A DNA stretch of 64,000 nucleotides from Macquaria australasica (GCA_005408345.1 SEMN01000177.1:856433-920432), one strand, 5' to 3'. Positions 48,041 through 58,582 are shown, numbered from the stretch's first letter. Translations and numbers: made by a program. Notes: a model not told the origin generated them from the sequence alone.

Positions 48041-49012
48041 ACTAAAGTTGGCAAAGAAAGAGAGCAGAATTGAAAAGGACATTTTATTTCGTTCGGCATA
48101 AAAGTGGAGGGTTTTAGCTAGTTAGGGACCTTGATCCGTTTGTAACATTTTCAAAGGCCTGGGTGTGAGAAGAGTTTGACTGACAGAGAAAATCACTGAC
48201 AAGACGACTGAGCCATGTTCGTCTTATCTTTTATCCTCCACTCTTCTTTTATGACTGATTTACTCTCTGTGTTATCACTGTCTTTCTGTCTGCTGTCTCT
48301 TTTAATCTCTTTCTTTCTCCTTGCTGCTTTCTCACCTTTTTCAAACCCATCACATCCCTCCCTCTTTTTAACTCTGAGTTACCTTCTGAGTCTCTGTCTT
48401 TCTTTTTATACCCACCATCCTTTTCTCTCTCCGTTGCTTTTGCCTCCCTTTTGCTGTCATTTTAAGCACCGTAATGAGTTGTGTAACATTCGTAAATACA
48501 AAGAAAGTACAGTTCCAGTCTCAATAATAAAAATTTGATTATTACTTTAACACTATTCATATTCCATTTTTATTTGTAACTCTACAGGCTCCTTTTTTGT
48601 GAATAATTATTCACCTTTGTGAATACTGTAGTGGGGATGGTAACAACTGTGACAATTTAGTCTGTGATATACGCCTGTAATGTTTTTTTGAACAAATTCA
48701 ATGTAGATATATTAAATATACTGGTGTCAGTCCTCACAAACGATCGTGTTGAGCTCACAATTAAATGTGTGCACTTTTTTCAGTAGATTAGAGCACCAAC
48801 CTCCTGCTTTTCCATTAGTCAGAACAGCTCTGTCTTTGGACACCCATTGACTAGACTGACTCTACTACAGGAGTAGAAATGCAATACAAGTGTACCGTCA
48901 TGCATTTTGCGAATATTAAGTGCAATGAACGAATGTTTTTTCAGGTGGTAATAGTCACTTGTATTGTAGCACCTAATGTGCTTTTAATTGTTTGTTTGGG
49001 GAACTTCTCCAC
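48041..49012. other. Unassigned DNA with a pyrimidine-rich stretch
   Basis: 48215-48462 is C/T-rich and produces a 107-codon Leu/Ser/Phe frame that I treat as chance. TGTGAATAATTATTCACCTTT at 48598-48618 contains a near-perfect palindrome (GTGAATAATTATTCAC). Confidence 0.5.
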
Positions 49013-49062
49013 TTATGGTAAGTCACTTGGACAAAAGCATCTGCCAAATGAATGTAACACGT
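49013..49062 (-). repeat. Conserved-core repeat fragment, reverse copy
   Basis: The minus strand reads TTACATTCATTTGGCAGATG-CTTTTGTCCAAGTGACTTAC, the core also seen at 34862-34935. It directly abuts the MITE that starts at 49065. Confidence 0.65.
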
Positions 49063-49064
49063 AA

Positions 49065-49487
49065 CAGTGTTAATTCGTCAACGAAAACTATGATGAAAAA
49101 TATTTGTTGACGACCTATTTTTCAAGACGAAAACGAGACTAAAACTTCATAAAAAGCAACCTTTGAAAATGAGAACTATAACGAAATGTATTACATTTTT
49201 CGTCAACGAATACAAACTAAACGATAATGTGAAAGACAGACGGACAAATGAACTAAATGCTCTTATAATGCAAATTATATTATAATTATATTATGCAAAT
49301 GACCTGCATGCATCTGCGGAATCACAGTGTAGCTCTGGATCAGTAAAACTGTTTCCCCTGTTATCTTACTGCAGAGCAGATTTCAATTTAGATTTAATAT
49401 GCGACTAAAATTTCACTGACTAAACTAGACTAAAATGTCTTTAGTTTTCGTTGACTAAAACTAATATACAGTTTCATCAAAACACCG
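49065..49487. mobile_element. MITE with CGTCAACGAAAAC ends, about 420 bp
   Basis: The left end CAGTGTTAATTCGTCAACGA-AAACTATGA pairs with the right side, whose reverse complement reads TTAGTTTTAGTCAACGAAAA-CTAAAGACA. The words GACGAAAACGAGACTAAAAC and CACTGACTAAACTAGACTAA inside are typical of a MITE I recall in fish, where the reverse end also reads CAGTGTT. No coding part. Confidence 0.72.
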
Positions 49488-49904
49488 ATGTCATTTTAAT
49501 AGAGGAAGTAACTCTAACTCTTAACAATTTAATAAATGATGTTTGACACTTTCTTCTGCTTTTATTACTTTCCTGCTGTTTCGCAGTGTTTTAAAAGGAA
49601 TAAGACTGTGTGTCTTACAGAGTGAGACAGAGAAGACGGGGAGTGATTAGTAAGCATGTAAAGTTTTTACCTCACTGCTTTCAACATATTCTACACTATA
49701 AGCAATAAACCCCGGGTGCACACACACACACAGTTTAAGTCCCTCAGATCTCTTGTCATTGTGTATATCTATTCTCTGATAATAAAATAATGAGAGGCCA
49801 ATAGGCAGCCAGTGAAGGAGAACAGGAAGAGAGAGAAAAAAAACTGAGATAGAAAGAGGAGGAAAAGGAGGGAGATCTATTCCTGTGTCGTCTCGGCGGG
49901 AGCA
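49488..49904. other. Unassigned DNA
   Basis: A short CA run at 49718-49733 and a purine-rich patch at 49815-49877. No gene. Confidence 0.45.
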
Positions 49905-50010
49905 CCCCAAAGTAGAAACTCATTAACTACTGCCTCTCCGAGAGCGATATTACAATTGGCGTTACTAAAAAGGCAAACAATTTAAATTGTTAATGCCCAG
50001 CAATCAGCCA
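49905..50010. promoter_or_regulatory. Candidate conserved non-coding element
   Basis: GAAACTCATTAACTACTGCC, GAGCGATATTACAATTGGCG, TTACTAAAAAGGCAAACAAT, TTAAATTGTTAATGCCC and AGCAATCAGCCAGAG form a compact motif-rich block ending at a G-run. Homeodomain- and SOX-like words. Not verified. Confidence 0.38.
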
Positions 50011-50080
50011 GAGGGGGAGGGGGGGGGGGGAGAGGGGAGGGAGGGTGAACACACAGGAGGAAGGAGGGGAGGGGGAGGCA
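50011..50080 (+). repeat. G-rich run, quadruplex candidate
   Basis: GAGGGGGAGG, a 12-G run, then AGAGGGGAGGGAGGG at 50011-50045, and GGAGGAAGGAGGGGAGGGGG to 50077. It has more than four runs of three or more G within 35 bases. Confidence 0.85.
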
Positions 50081-50299
50081 CATGTGGTTGCTATAATACT
50101 GTTCACAGAGGAAACAATGAATCAAGAGCGCTATTTTAATGCCAATTTTTCTACTATGCTTTACTGTCAGCAGAATGGTGAAGATTTTAAAACACTGTTA
50201 AGACAGAGTAAGACTAGACCAGAACTGCACTGATAAATTCCACAATAAAAATGTGGAGTGAGTGTCCAGTATTAGTTAAAGAATGAGAAACGCAAGTTA

Positions 50300-50530
50300 A
50301 GTTGGTGCAGTGCAGTGTTTATCATGGTCGCCTCGCTGGGAGCCATTTTGGGGAGTTTTTGTGGAGTCATCATGATCTCCGTATGCCTGCGTTGGTTTTC
50401 TCTGGGTGCTCCTGTTTCCTCCCACACTCCAGAGGTATGTAGGTTTGGTGAATTGTCCACTCTAAATTGACCGATTGAATATGACAGTGAACGGTGATAG
50501 ACCAGTGACCTGTGGATGGATGGACACCAA
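50300..50530 (+). mobile_element. Degenerate RTE/Rex3-like tail
   Basis: GTCGCCTCGCTGGGAGCC, TGTGGAGTCATCATGATCTC, CGTATGCCTGCGTTGGTTTT, CTCCTGTTTCCTCCCACACT, TGAATTGTCCACTCTAAATT and GACCTGTGGATGGATGGA follow the order of a fish retroelement tail that I recall ending in GATG repeats. The GGATGGATGG end is consistent with that. Family from memory. Confidence 0.6.
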
Positions 50531-50639
50531 CACAATAAAAAGATTAAAAAAAAGATATAATGCTTAAAATAAGATAAGGTTTAGAGCATCGCTGAAGGAT
50601 CTTTGACAAGAATAAAAACATTGACTTTGTCACTCTTTA

Positions 50640-51190
50640 TACTACCTTGCCGGACTTCCACCTTTGCAGGACAAGAACAGACTCAACAGACTGATAAAAA
50701 AGAGCTAGCTCAGTCTGTGGCTGCCCCCTGGACTCCCTCGAGGTGGTGGGGGAGAGGAGGGTTCTGGCCAAACTGTCCGCCATCATGGACAACATCTCCC
50801 ACCCTCTGCATCAGACTGTGGGGGCCTTAAGCAGCTCCTTCAGTGATAGACTCATACACCCTAAGTGTAAGAAGGAGCGCTTCCACAGGTCCTTCATTCC
50901 CACTGTAATCAGACTGTATAATGCTGCATTATAATCTGCTGCATCATTGTAACCACCACTCACATCACAGTATGACTGATGTTTACTGATGTTTAATCAT
51001 GCACTTTAGGGTCCTTTTAATTTTATTTAGTATAAAATTAATAGTTACTTAATAGTTTACTATTAGTACTACTAATATGGTAGTCTGTGCAATTTCATCG
51101 ACACCTTTGTAACCAATATCTGTGCAATCAAATCTCACCACTGGCACATCTAGCTGGGTGAGGCTGTGTACATAATGTTTCTTTTATTTA
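50640..51190 (+). mobile_element. LINE 3' end with reverse-transcriptase C-terminus
   Basis: The C-terminal end of a LINE protein (see the pseudogene at 50690-50936) is followed by 3'-UTR-like AT-rich sequence with TTTAGTATAAAATTA and GTGCAATTTCATCGACACC words to about 51190. The 5' side is truncated. Clade not resolved. Confidence 0.7.
50690..50936 (+). pseudogene. LINE polyprotein, extreme C-terminus
   Basis: The frame ending at the TAA of 50932-50934 encodes SSVCGCPLDSLEVVGERRV, then KLSAIMDNISHPLH, SSSFSDRLIHPKCKKERF and RSFIPTVIRLYNAAL. These match the C-terminal block after the reverse-transcriptase domain in a fish LINE group that I recall by its HPLH and FIPxxIRLYN words. In the same frame, two stops (about 50692-50697) and a shift separate it from the remnant LPDFHLCRTRTD upstream. 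This is a truncated, non-functional piece; the catalytic domains are absent. Confidence 0.75.
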
Positions 51191-51489
51191 ATTTCTCTTT
51201 CTTTAATTGTTGTTTTATCTCTGTCTGAATTCCCATTCAGCTGATGCACATTCAGCACTTGGCTTCAGGTATATAAACATCCTACACAACCTTACTGCAA
51301 CTACACACAGACACAGCTACGCCTACCATGCACAGAGTGGGAAATACACTGAAATATGCACATACATATGGATACATAAGAAACAAATTAACAGACATTC
51401 AGACAACGACATACAAGTACACATGGAGCATACACACAATGTGGATAAATACAGACATTCAAACACATATACACAGCTAAAGACAAAGG
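51191..51489. other. Probable retroelement 3'-UTR or unassigned
   Basis: A-rich and AC-containing sequence (CACACAGACACAGC, ACATACATATGGATACATAA). It lies between two LINE ends and may belong to the second. Confidence 0.4.
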
Positions 51490-51660
51490 AACAGGGATCC
51501 CTCCTCTGGTGCTCTTCCCGAGGTTTCTTCCCTTTCTTTCACCATTAAAAGTATTTTTTGGGAGGTTTTCCTTATCTGAATCGAGGGTCTAATGACAGAG
51601 GGTGTCACATGCTGTACAGATTGTAAAGCCCCTTGAGAAAACTGACTTGACTTGTAATGT
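51490..51660 (+). mobile_element. L2-type LINE 3' end
   Basis: AGGGATCCCTCCTCTGGTGC, TCTTCCCGAGGTTTCTTCC, GGAGGTTTTCCTTATCTGAA, TCGAGGGTCTAATGACAGAG, GTGTCACATGCTGTACAGAT and TGTAAAGCCCCTTGAG occur in order, ending with ACTGACTTGACTTG. I recall this series as the tail of fish L2-type LINEs, whose last bases repeat TTGAC units. Only the tail is present. Confidence 0.75.
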
Positions 51661-52459
51661 AGCTTGGTTGAAAGACTGCCTCTCCACCAAATTTAAGCCA
51701 CACCCAGCGTTACTTTGAGATAGCTTGCTCACCAGCAGAGACTTAATATTCTTCCAACTTCCCTGGAGCTAAATGTCAAAGGCTAAATTACATGCATAGG
51801 TTGTAAATTTTGGCATGAAACCACATATTTTAGGCTCATTTGAGACAAGTAATGATCCTAGAACCCCCACCTTTATACTAATGAAAAACTTCTAGCAAAC
51901 AGGTGCAGAAATGCTCAGAGTCTGGCATCATATAATGCCTGGGCTTACAGCACAAATCAGCGGTTATATGCTTTTTTTTTCTGAAGGACATACTTCAACA
52001 GAACACACAAAAAAAGCACAATTCTGCAAAACACCAGAGCCTTGGATTTGGTTTATTACAGAAGTCCTCCAAGGGATCCTTCAATTACACTGCAATACCT
52101 GACTCACTCCCAGTTCTCCCCTCCTCAGAAGCAATTGATATAGCCAGAAAATACTTATTTTTCAGGCATTATTCTAGAGCTTTGTTTTAAAACTCCCCTG
52201 AAAGAACCGCAATTGCAGTGTTCAAAGCTTGCAGAGACAATCACAGAGCGAAAGAAGGTCATGTCGGCGGGAGGATAGAAAATCCTCTCCTTTTTCACAC
52301 TGGAGAGGGGGAATAAATAGGAATTGAAATCTGAAGCTAGAGTGGAGGGAGGAAAAGGCAGACTGAGTGTATTTAGGAGTGATTCTCCTTTTCTCAGCCT
52401 TCAAAGAGGAAGTGATGCCTTAAAAAAACAGAAAACATGAAGATATTGCCTTCAGTTAA
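51661..52459. other. Unassigned DNA
   Basis: No supported gene. 52240-52440 is moderately purine-rich. Confidence 0.45.
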
Positions 52460-52585
52460 ATGGACCTGATACTGTATCTGATTAAAAAATCTCTTGGGTA
52501 ATATTTGCCCCTGTTAAGCTCTGCATATTTGGGGGCATACTATGGATGCAATTAAGGCATTAAACTCCTGTTTTTGTGTTTTGTT
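52460..52585. promoter_or_regulatory. Weak candidate conserved non-coding element
   Basis: TCTGATTAAAAAATCTCTTG, GGTAATATTTGCCCCTGTTA, AGCTCTGCATATTTGGGGGC and ATGCAATTAAGGCATTAAAC in repeat-free sequence. Texture only. Confidence 0.28.
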
Positions 52586-53324
52586 GTGAACCAATTCCTT
52601 CCTTCTTCCACAACCATTTTAAAAACATGATAGTAAATAAATATATCAATCATAGCCGATATTGTTTGCAGACGTGCATCTCTTCCCCACCCAGAAAGAC
52701 CCAACACAGTCACAGAAGAAAAGACGCAGAGTTTCTGTAATCATTAGATTCATGCCAGATTCTTTCATCACCCCTCTAAAACCATGACCCCCATACACAC
52801 CCCAAGGCCCTGACTTAGCCGCTGGTATGAAGGGAGCTAAAAACAGATACAGATGAAGAGATGGAGAGATAGATAGATGTTACTAAGACTCTATTTGATC
52901 TAAGACTTTCAAAGAGAAGTCTTGGAGGACAGCATGTGAGAAGTGTGAAGTGAGGGAGGGAGACTGCAGGAAAGGCAGCATGAGGAGCAAATGGTGAGAC
53001 AGAGAGTGTGTGTCTGTGTGTGTGTGTGTGTGTTTCTTTGGCATGAGGCTGACTATCAGAAACAAACAGAGAGGGAGGGTGCTCGTGCGCTTGGCTGGAT
53101 GCAACTGAAGACGAGATGGAAACTCTTGGAGGAAGAGGTTGAGAACACCAGTTGGAAAAAGGAGACTAATAACCTTCTAGGCAATGATCCCAGAGATTAA
53201 AACACAAGAAAAAAATGGGCAATGATGAATCTGTAGGTGAAGGTGCAGCTTCAAACATGAGTTAAGTGGCAAGGTTTATACTGGTTTGACCAGACATATG
53301 TTAAGATATACAAATAGGTATGCA
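52586..53324. other. Unassigned DNA with small microsatellites
   Basis: A GATA run at 52863-52877 and (TG)n at 53006-53033. The 73-codon frame over the latter is an artefact. Confidence 0.6.
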
Positions 53325-53440
53325 AGTTTATTTGTATAGCACCAACAACGAGGCAATTCAAAGTGCTTTACAAAAGACATATAAAAGGCACTAAGACGAG
53401 ATATAAAAGAAACACAAGACAACATAAAAAGACACATAAA
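53325..53440 (-). mobile_element. L2-like LINE tail (minus strand)
   Basis: GTTTATTTGTATAGCACC then CAATTCAAAGTGCTTTACAA is the reverse complement of the usual fish L2-type end (AAAGCACTTTGAATTG...TATACAAATAAAC). After this come A-rich ACATAAAA words to about 53440. No coding part. Confidence 0.65.
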
Positions 53441-53517
53441 CAGGATTTGAAAAGAGTTTCACAAGCTCATACTGGAGCTGCAGAACCACTTTAAGTTCTA
53501 ATGTCAGGAAGCTGGTT

Positions 53518-53775
53518 AAAAGGGGTACTCCAGTAATTTAGTATTGTACTTTCATAAAGTTTGGGGACTTGCAAGAGACAATATTTTAAAAAGAATGATG
53601 CAGCAGGGGCTGAGATATCCTGACTTTTACTCCCTAGAATGGGTCACACTCCAAAAACACTGTATCCTACATTTCCCATAATGCAACTCAATATCATCTT
53701 TCATTAGACCTTTCCTGACTGGCATATGCCCACATCTTTCAAACTTGATGTCCACACTTTCCAGTGCAGGGTTTA
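53518..53775 (+). repeat. Interspersed repeat, fuller copy (partner of 2350-2500)
   Basis: AAAAGGGGTACTCCAGTAAT, TTAGTATTGTACTTTCATAA, GATGCAGCAGGGGCTGAGAT, TCACACTCCAAAAACACTGT, ACATTTCCCATAATGCAACT and CCCACATCTTTCAAACTTG appear in order. I recall it as common in percomorph fish. The end may extend past 53775. Confidence 0.65.
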
Positions 53776-54149
53776 TGTTATAAGTTTGTAATCTCTAAAT
53801 CCAAGCTCCCTCCAGAGCCACAGAAGACTATACAACAGTTTTCACAGGATGTTTAGCACAAGCCATGACTAATAAACTGATGTTTAAAATCAGCAGATCC
53901 TAATAAACTGAACATGAGGTTAAATTTAGTTTAGACAAGACAAAAATAACAGCATTTAAAAGGCCTTTTCTGCTTCCACTTAATCTAAAGGCTTATTTTG
54001 CTTTTGTATTCATTCACAGAAACACCAACAGATTGGTAGGTCATTCAGCAGACAGACGTAATGAAAAAGAAATCACTAAATGCAGAATAAACGCACAAAT
54101 AACAACTTGTCAAACGACATAGACAGATATGTATATATGTATCATCCAG
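53776..54149. other. Unassigned DNA
   Basis: TAATAAACTGATG and TAATAAACTGAAC occur close together near 53870-53910. Nothing else is recognised. Confidence 0.4.
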
Positions 54150-54445
54150 AGCATAATGGGACCTTTAAGAGAGGACAGGGCTGGGGAGGGATGGGATGCG
54201 GGATCCAATCATTGCTGGATTGATTTTTCACGAAACCAAGAGAAACAATTACAGCCTTGAGAGCAGCAATGGGAGTCTGGTGTTAAAAGACGTTAAGAGA
54301 AACAGGGAATGCGCTATCGATCCAGGCTCATTCCCACACATTGGTAAACACTTTGCATTAAAAGGTGCTAAATTGCTCTTGCCCGCAGTGGAGTGATGCC
54401 TTGTGGGTAAGTAATAATAGACATAACAATGTTGAGGGACTGACT
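54150..54445. promoter_or_regulatory. Candidate conserved non-coding element, longest in window
   Basis: About 295 bp of repeat-free, motif-dense sequence: GGGATCCAATCATTGCTGGA, TTGATTTTTCACGAAACCAA, AGAGAAACAATTACAGCCTT, GCAGCAATGGGAGTCTGGTG, GCGCTATCGATCCAGGCTCA, GTAAACACTTTGCATTAAAA and AGTGGAGTGATGCCTTG. It has SOX-like (ACAATTA), forkhead-like (GTAAACA) and homeodomain-like words. A 66-codon open frame (54196-54396) lies inside but shows no domain. Not verified by alignment. Confidence 0.42.
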
Positions 54446-54879
54446 CGTGGAACATGCTGCTGATAGGACAATCACAAGTCTAAAAGGAGCGCTTTGGCAT
54501 CAGGCTGATGAAAAATGGATGAAGGGATGAATAGAAGGAACAGAAAAACAAAAAAATACACCAAGCTTGGAAAGGAGCATTTAAAAGCAAAGTGTTTTGC
54601 CTGCTGTGGACTTTGTCAGGGTGACAGATTGCAGTCTTCATCAGTCCGTGTCAGTTGTTGGCTAGTGTCCAAGGCCATATTGTACTTAATTTTTCACATC
54701 AGCAATTGCTTTGCGCATTGATGTTGCATTAAATAATGATGATTACTTTATCTGCAGAGCACTTTTACAAAAACACGTATTATAACCTGTGTGAAGTTAC
54801 AAACAACAAACTGCTTCATAAAGTGTCATGAAAACCAACCCTAGACAAGAATGACACATGTGTGTAACGTTCAGTGTCA
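54446..54879. other. Unassigned DNA
   Basis: No gene or repeat recognised. Confidence 0.45.
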
Positions 54880-55170
54880 ACGTTTTTAAAATTCCTTTCT
54901 CTCTACAATGTCTGCACATACAAACAACTGCATGGTTATGGTTAGGGAATGATCTTGGTTAAAAATGGTGAAGGTGTGCTTAGGGATAGGCAACCAAAAC
55001 ACCTGGTAAAGGTTAGAGAAAGACTGTGGTTTTGCTAAAAAGAAAAGGAAAAAAAGAAAGAATGAATGAAAGAAAAAATGGAATTGCAGTTCTGTGACAG
55101 GGCGCTAACTCATGTCTCTGGCATGTGGATTCATCAAATATGAATGCAATTCTTAGAGATACTGGGATGT
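54880..55170 (+). repeat. Interspersed repeat, fuller plus-strand copy
   Basis: CAGTGTCAACGTTTTTAAAA, TATGGTTAGGGAATGATCTT, GGTTAGAGAAAGACTGTGGT, GACAGGGCGCTAACTCATGT and TGAATGCAATTCTTAGAGAT appear in order. It shares its ends with 9105-9300 and its GGTTAGGG...GATC...GGTTAAAA part with 19770-20115 (minus). Confidence 0.65.
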
Positions 55171-56339
55171 AAAATCTATACAAAAACTGCTACAAAAGAC
55201 AAGATAAGATTAAAAAAAAAAACATCCCATAGAACCAGGAATAGCATCATTAGACAGTTAACAGAATTGTACATTACTGCAAAAAGAGAATAAAGACAAA
55301 GTGCAATTAAAAAGGAAGACTTTTAGAAGAGTAAAAGGCTAAATCAAATTGGGAGACTCAGGTCATGGAGCATCCTACAAACTACTCTTACAGCTACTTC
55401 TCTGTTGGTGTGTACACATGTCCACCATGTTATATTCCTAACAGTTGTTAGATCACCTTTAGTAACCTGTTCTCTCAATTTGCCTTCATTTTAGAATTCC
55501 TTCACAACCAACAGTTGTCTGTGCCAAGGTTTCTATGAAATCTTCTTGGGTTATTTGTGGTCCCCAGAGGATAGATCCTTGTGCTTTTGGAGGACATCTA
55601 ATGCCAAAATCAAACATCAAAACCTAATGGGCGGACTGCCATGGATTTCGATGACTACACGCATGCTCAAATGGATAAAATCTTTAGATGTTCTGTGACA
55701 CCATTGCAAGCAGGGCTTTGGGCCTTCAGTCTTGTATAAACCACTTCTCCATCATTGATGTGTATGCTCAACTTTAAATATGCTACTTCTAGCTAGCTAG
55801 GAGAAACTAGAATATTTGTAACATACTGATCAATGACGAAGAAGTGGATTATTGACACTGTTTGACACATTTTTTTGCCATGTCTATTGGTCTCTATTGA
55901 AATCTATTGCAGCTGCTGAGAATCCAAGTGGTCAAACTTTGCAGAGCTACCTTTCACCTTTCAGGATGATCTCGTCGAAGGCCACATGCCAAAAGCCGCT
56001 GGTCTTACAATAAAGTGTTGCTGGAATTTTGACCTCCGCAGAGCCACCTTTCACGCCTACAGGCAGGCAGTATAGATAAAAGATACTAAAAGATACATTA
56101 TCAATAAAGTATCCCTTTTATGTGGTTGTATTGATCTGCCTTTGTATTTTGCTCAGTCAGTGGATATCATTTTTGAAATAAATCTGTTTGTGCTGCTGCT
56201 AAATATAACATTTGTGGTGAAAATATTTAAGGAAACCAGCGTAATAGTTTCCAAAAACTGTTTGAATATCCAATAGGTTCTGTGGAAATAAGAGACGACT
56301 GATGATCAGGTGTTTGTACCAGACATGATGTAATTGGCT
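55171..56339. other. Unassigned DNA with possible old repeat fragments
   Basis: GGTCCCCAGAGGATAGATCC near 55559-55578 is like a common fish repeat block but stands alone. AGAGCTACCTTTCACC and AGAGCCACCTTTCACG (55943 and 56040) are a short imperfect direct repeat about 97 bp apart. Confidence 0.4.
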
Positions 56340-56880
56340 TTTGCCTTTTCTCTGTCTATTTTTGTTTCTTTCCTCTATTTCTCCCTCTTCAGACAAAAGC
56401 CTGTCATTCTATTCCCCATCTCTTACTATCACCTTCATTTGTCTTTCTATACTTGTTGCGCTTTCTCTGTATGTGGTAAATGTGTTTGTGTGTAACCCTG
56501 TCAGTCTGCCCACTTCAAGTCTCCGGTGAGAGTCTGTGTTATTGAGGCTCGCCTTCATTAAAACAGATAAAAGGGACAGAGATATGCCGAAACAGAAAGA
56601 CGAGACAAAAATGAAACAGGAGTCGCAAAGGGAGGAAAAAGGAAACATGAATACAGATAGATAGAGAAAGAAGAAATAAAAAAGAAAGCAATAAGCAGGA
56701 AACATAAGTGGTTTAAAAGGTCAGAGTAACCTCTATTCTATCTTTTGCTCCACTTCCATTCTTTCATTTCCTGTCCTCTGTCCTACACCATACTGTTAAT
56801 CCTTGTTTCTTCTGAATGGCATCTTTCCCATCACCCCTTCCATTTCTCTTTACCTTTTTTTCTTCCCTTATCCCCAAGCC
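56340..56880. repeat. Alternating pyrimidine and purine tracts
   Basis: The plus strand is pyrimidine-rich at 56340-56515, purine-rich at 56545-56710, and pyrimidine-rich again at 56725-56880. Open frames here follow the bias. Confidence 0.7.
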
Positions 56881-57469
56881 CAACAAGAATGTGTTCCATT
56901 AGGTCTAGTAAAAATGTAATTGTCTCGAAGAGCCGTATCAGTTTATAATTTTGTGCCATTCATGTGTGCAGGGAGCTGACAAGATGTCACCAAGCACACC
57001 CAGAGAAGTACTCCTGTACCTGTTCGGTACACATGCCTGGTGAGCACCTTTACATGGTATCTAGTTATGCTGATACATCCATGCTCATACCCTACCACAG
57101 TTGGGTTCCAATAGGCAATTGCATTTTGGATCTTGTTTCCAGTTGGCAAAATACCCAGATTCAGAAAGCTCCGACATTAGACAAATAAGTGAACTTTTTA
57201 TCTCCCTTCCATCTCTTTTTTTTATTAGCAATGTAGAAAACATTCTATTAACATTAACAGGTTTCTTATTTTTGGCCAGTGCAGAACATCTCTTTGACGG
57301 ATTGAAATGACAAAAATCACCAACCAGCAGATTATAACAGCTTTAGCTAATTAAAATTAATTCCAGAAGTAGGTTGACCCGAGGCCAAAATGAAAATCTT
57401 GGCTTTTGTCTGTTTAATTTGCCCTCTGTAAGCCGATGTCTCAGCCCAAGATCGTTCTTTAGAGAAAGA
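56881..57469. other. Unassigned DNA
   Basis: No gene or repeat recognised. Confidence 0.45.
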
Positions 57470-57584
57470 ACACCACTCTGTACCACCACTCTGTACCACC
57501 ACTCTGTAACACCACTCTGTAACACCACTCTGTAACACCACTCTGTAACACCACTCTGTAACACCACTCTGTAACACCACTCTA
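57470..57584. repeat. 13-bp minisatellite, nine copies
   Basis: Units of ACCACTCTGTAAC or ACCACTCTGTACC start every 13 bases (CACCACTCT at 57471, 57484, and so on to 57575). The first copies carry the C variant, the later ones the A variant. Because 13 is not a multiple of three, the open minus-strand frames cycle through all three readings of the unit; they are not genes. Confidence 0.97.
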
Positions 57585-57979
57585 GACCTTCCACTGTGGT
57601 GAAGGTCGGATCATTGAGCAGATCACACCAAGTTAGTTTCAAGAGCTGGAACCTCCCAGTTAAACTTTCCTGATACCACATCAATGTTTGAAGCTCATCA
57701 GCTTAAAAGTTCTGAATCAGGACCTCCAGTATTTGGAACAAGAAGCTCATGAAAAATGAGAGTGTCAGATATATTTAATCAATATTTAATCAACATATCA
57801 TCTGCAGTTCATCTTATTTTCAGGTCGTAGCTAGTAGCTACAGGTTGTGAACATTTATTAGGATGCCACTAAAAGCTGGAGTATTTCTGCCTTCTCAGCC
57901 AACAAAGGGCGATTGCAAATCTCAACTGAACCTTTGAGTTTTAGTTATTTATTACTTAAGTTCCTTGAAAATGTTGAAA
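57585..57979. other. Unassigned DNA
   Basis: ATATTTAATCAATATTTAAT CAAC at 57770-57793 is a short direct repeat. No gene. Confidence 0.45.
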
Positions 57980-58295
57980 GCTTCCTCACTTTTCATTCTC
58001 TCTCCTATTTCCACCTCTCTTCTAATGCTCTTTTCTCTAATTCCAGGCTCTGCTGTCTCCTTCCACATTTCTCTATTCTAGCATCTTTTTCTTATATTGT
58101 TGTCTCGTGTTTTTATCTCCAATCTCATTTCTTTACTCAGTCCCTCTCCTCATCTTTCCTCCACTCTCAGTATTCTCTCCTCGTCTTATTTCCTTTTCTC
58201 TTTTTCTTTGCACCTTCTCTTTTTTCCTCTTTCTGTGTCCCCTTCATTTTCCTCCTCCTCTCATCTCCTCTGCCACCTCAACTGTCCCCCATCAC
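57980..58295. repeat. Pyrimidine-rich tract
   Basis: About 315 bp strongly C/T-biased. It explains three overlapping Ser/Leu/Phe-rich frames of 77-129 codons. Confidence 0.85.
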
Positions 58296-58435
58296 CACCT
58301 GAACCTATCAGAGGCAGTGAATTTTCATAGCAGTCCTGGTTCAGCCAATGATGGGAGGCAGTAGATCTGGCAGAGAATTTGACTTCCCCAGAGCTGCTTG
58401 TGACAACAGGTAGGTTCAAGGTTAGGAGAGTTAAC

Positions 58436-58452
58436 ACACACACACACACACA
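58436..58452. repeat. Short (CA)n
   Basis: About eight CA units. Confidence 0.9.
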
Positions 58453-58578
58453 GTCTGAAGCAGGCGGTCTAAGATTCTGGCTTCTTGCCCAAATAAAAGA
58501 ACAAATTAGATTTGAGAGAGAGGAGCTGAGGGAAGGAGAGAAACAATGAGAGGGTATTCTGTGGAGGAGGAGGACTAG

Positions 58579-58582
<4 letters not shown>

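Noticed and set aside
57470..57584. CRISPR-like array
   Set aside because: Units are contiguous 13-mers without spacers, and the window is vertebrate in character.
57343..57684. Repeat protein-like minus-strand frame
   Set aside because: The repeating residues come from a 13-bp minisatellite whose period is not a multiple of three.
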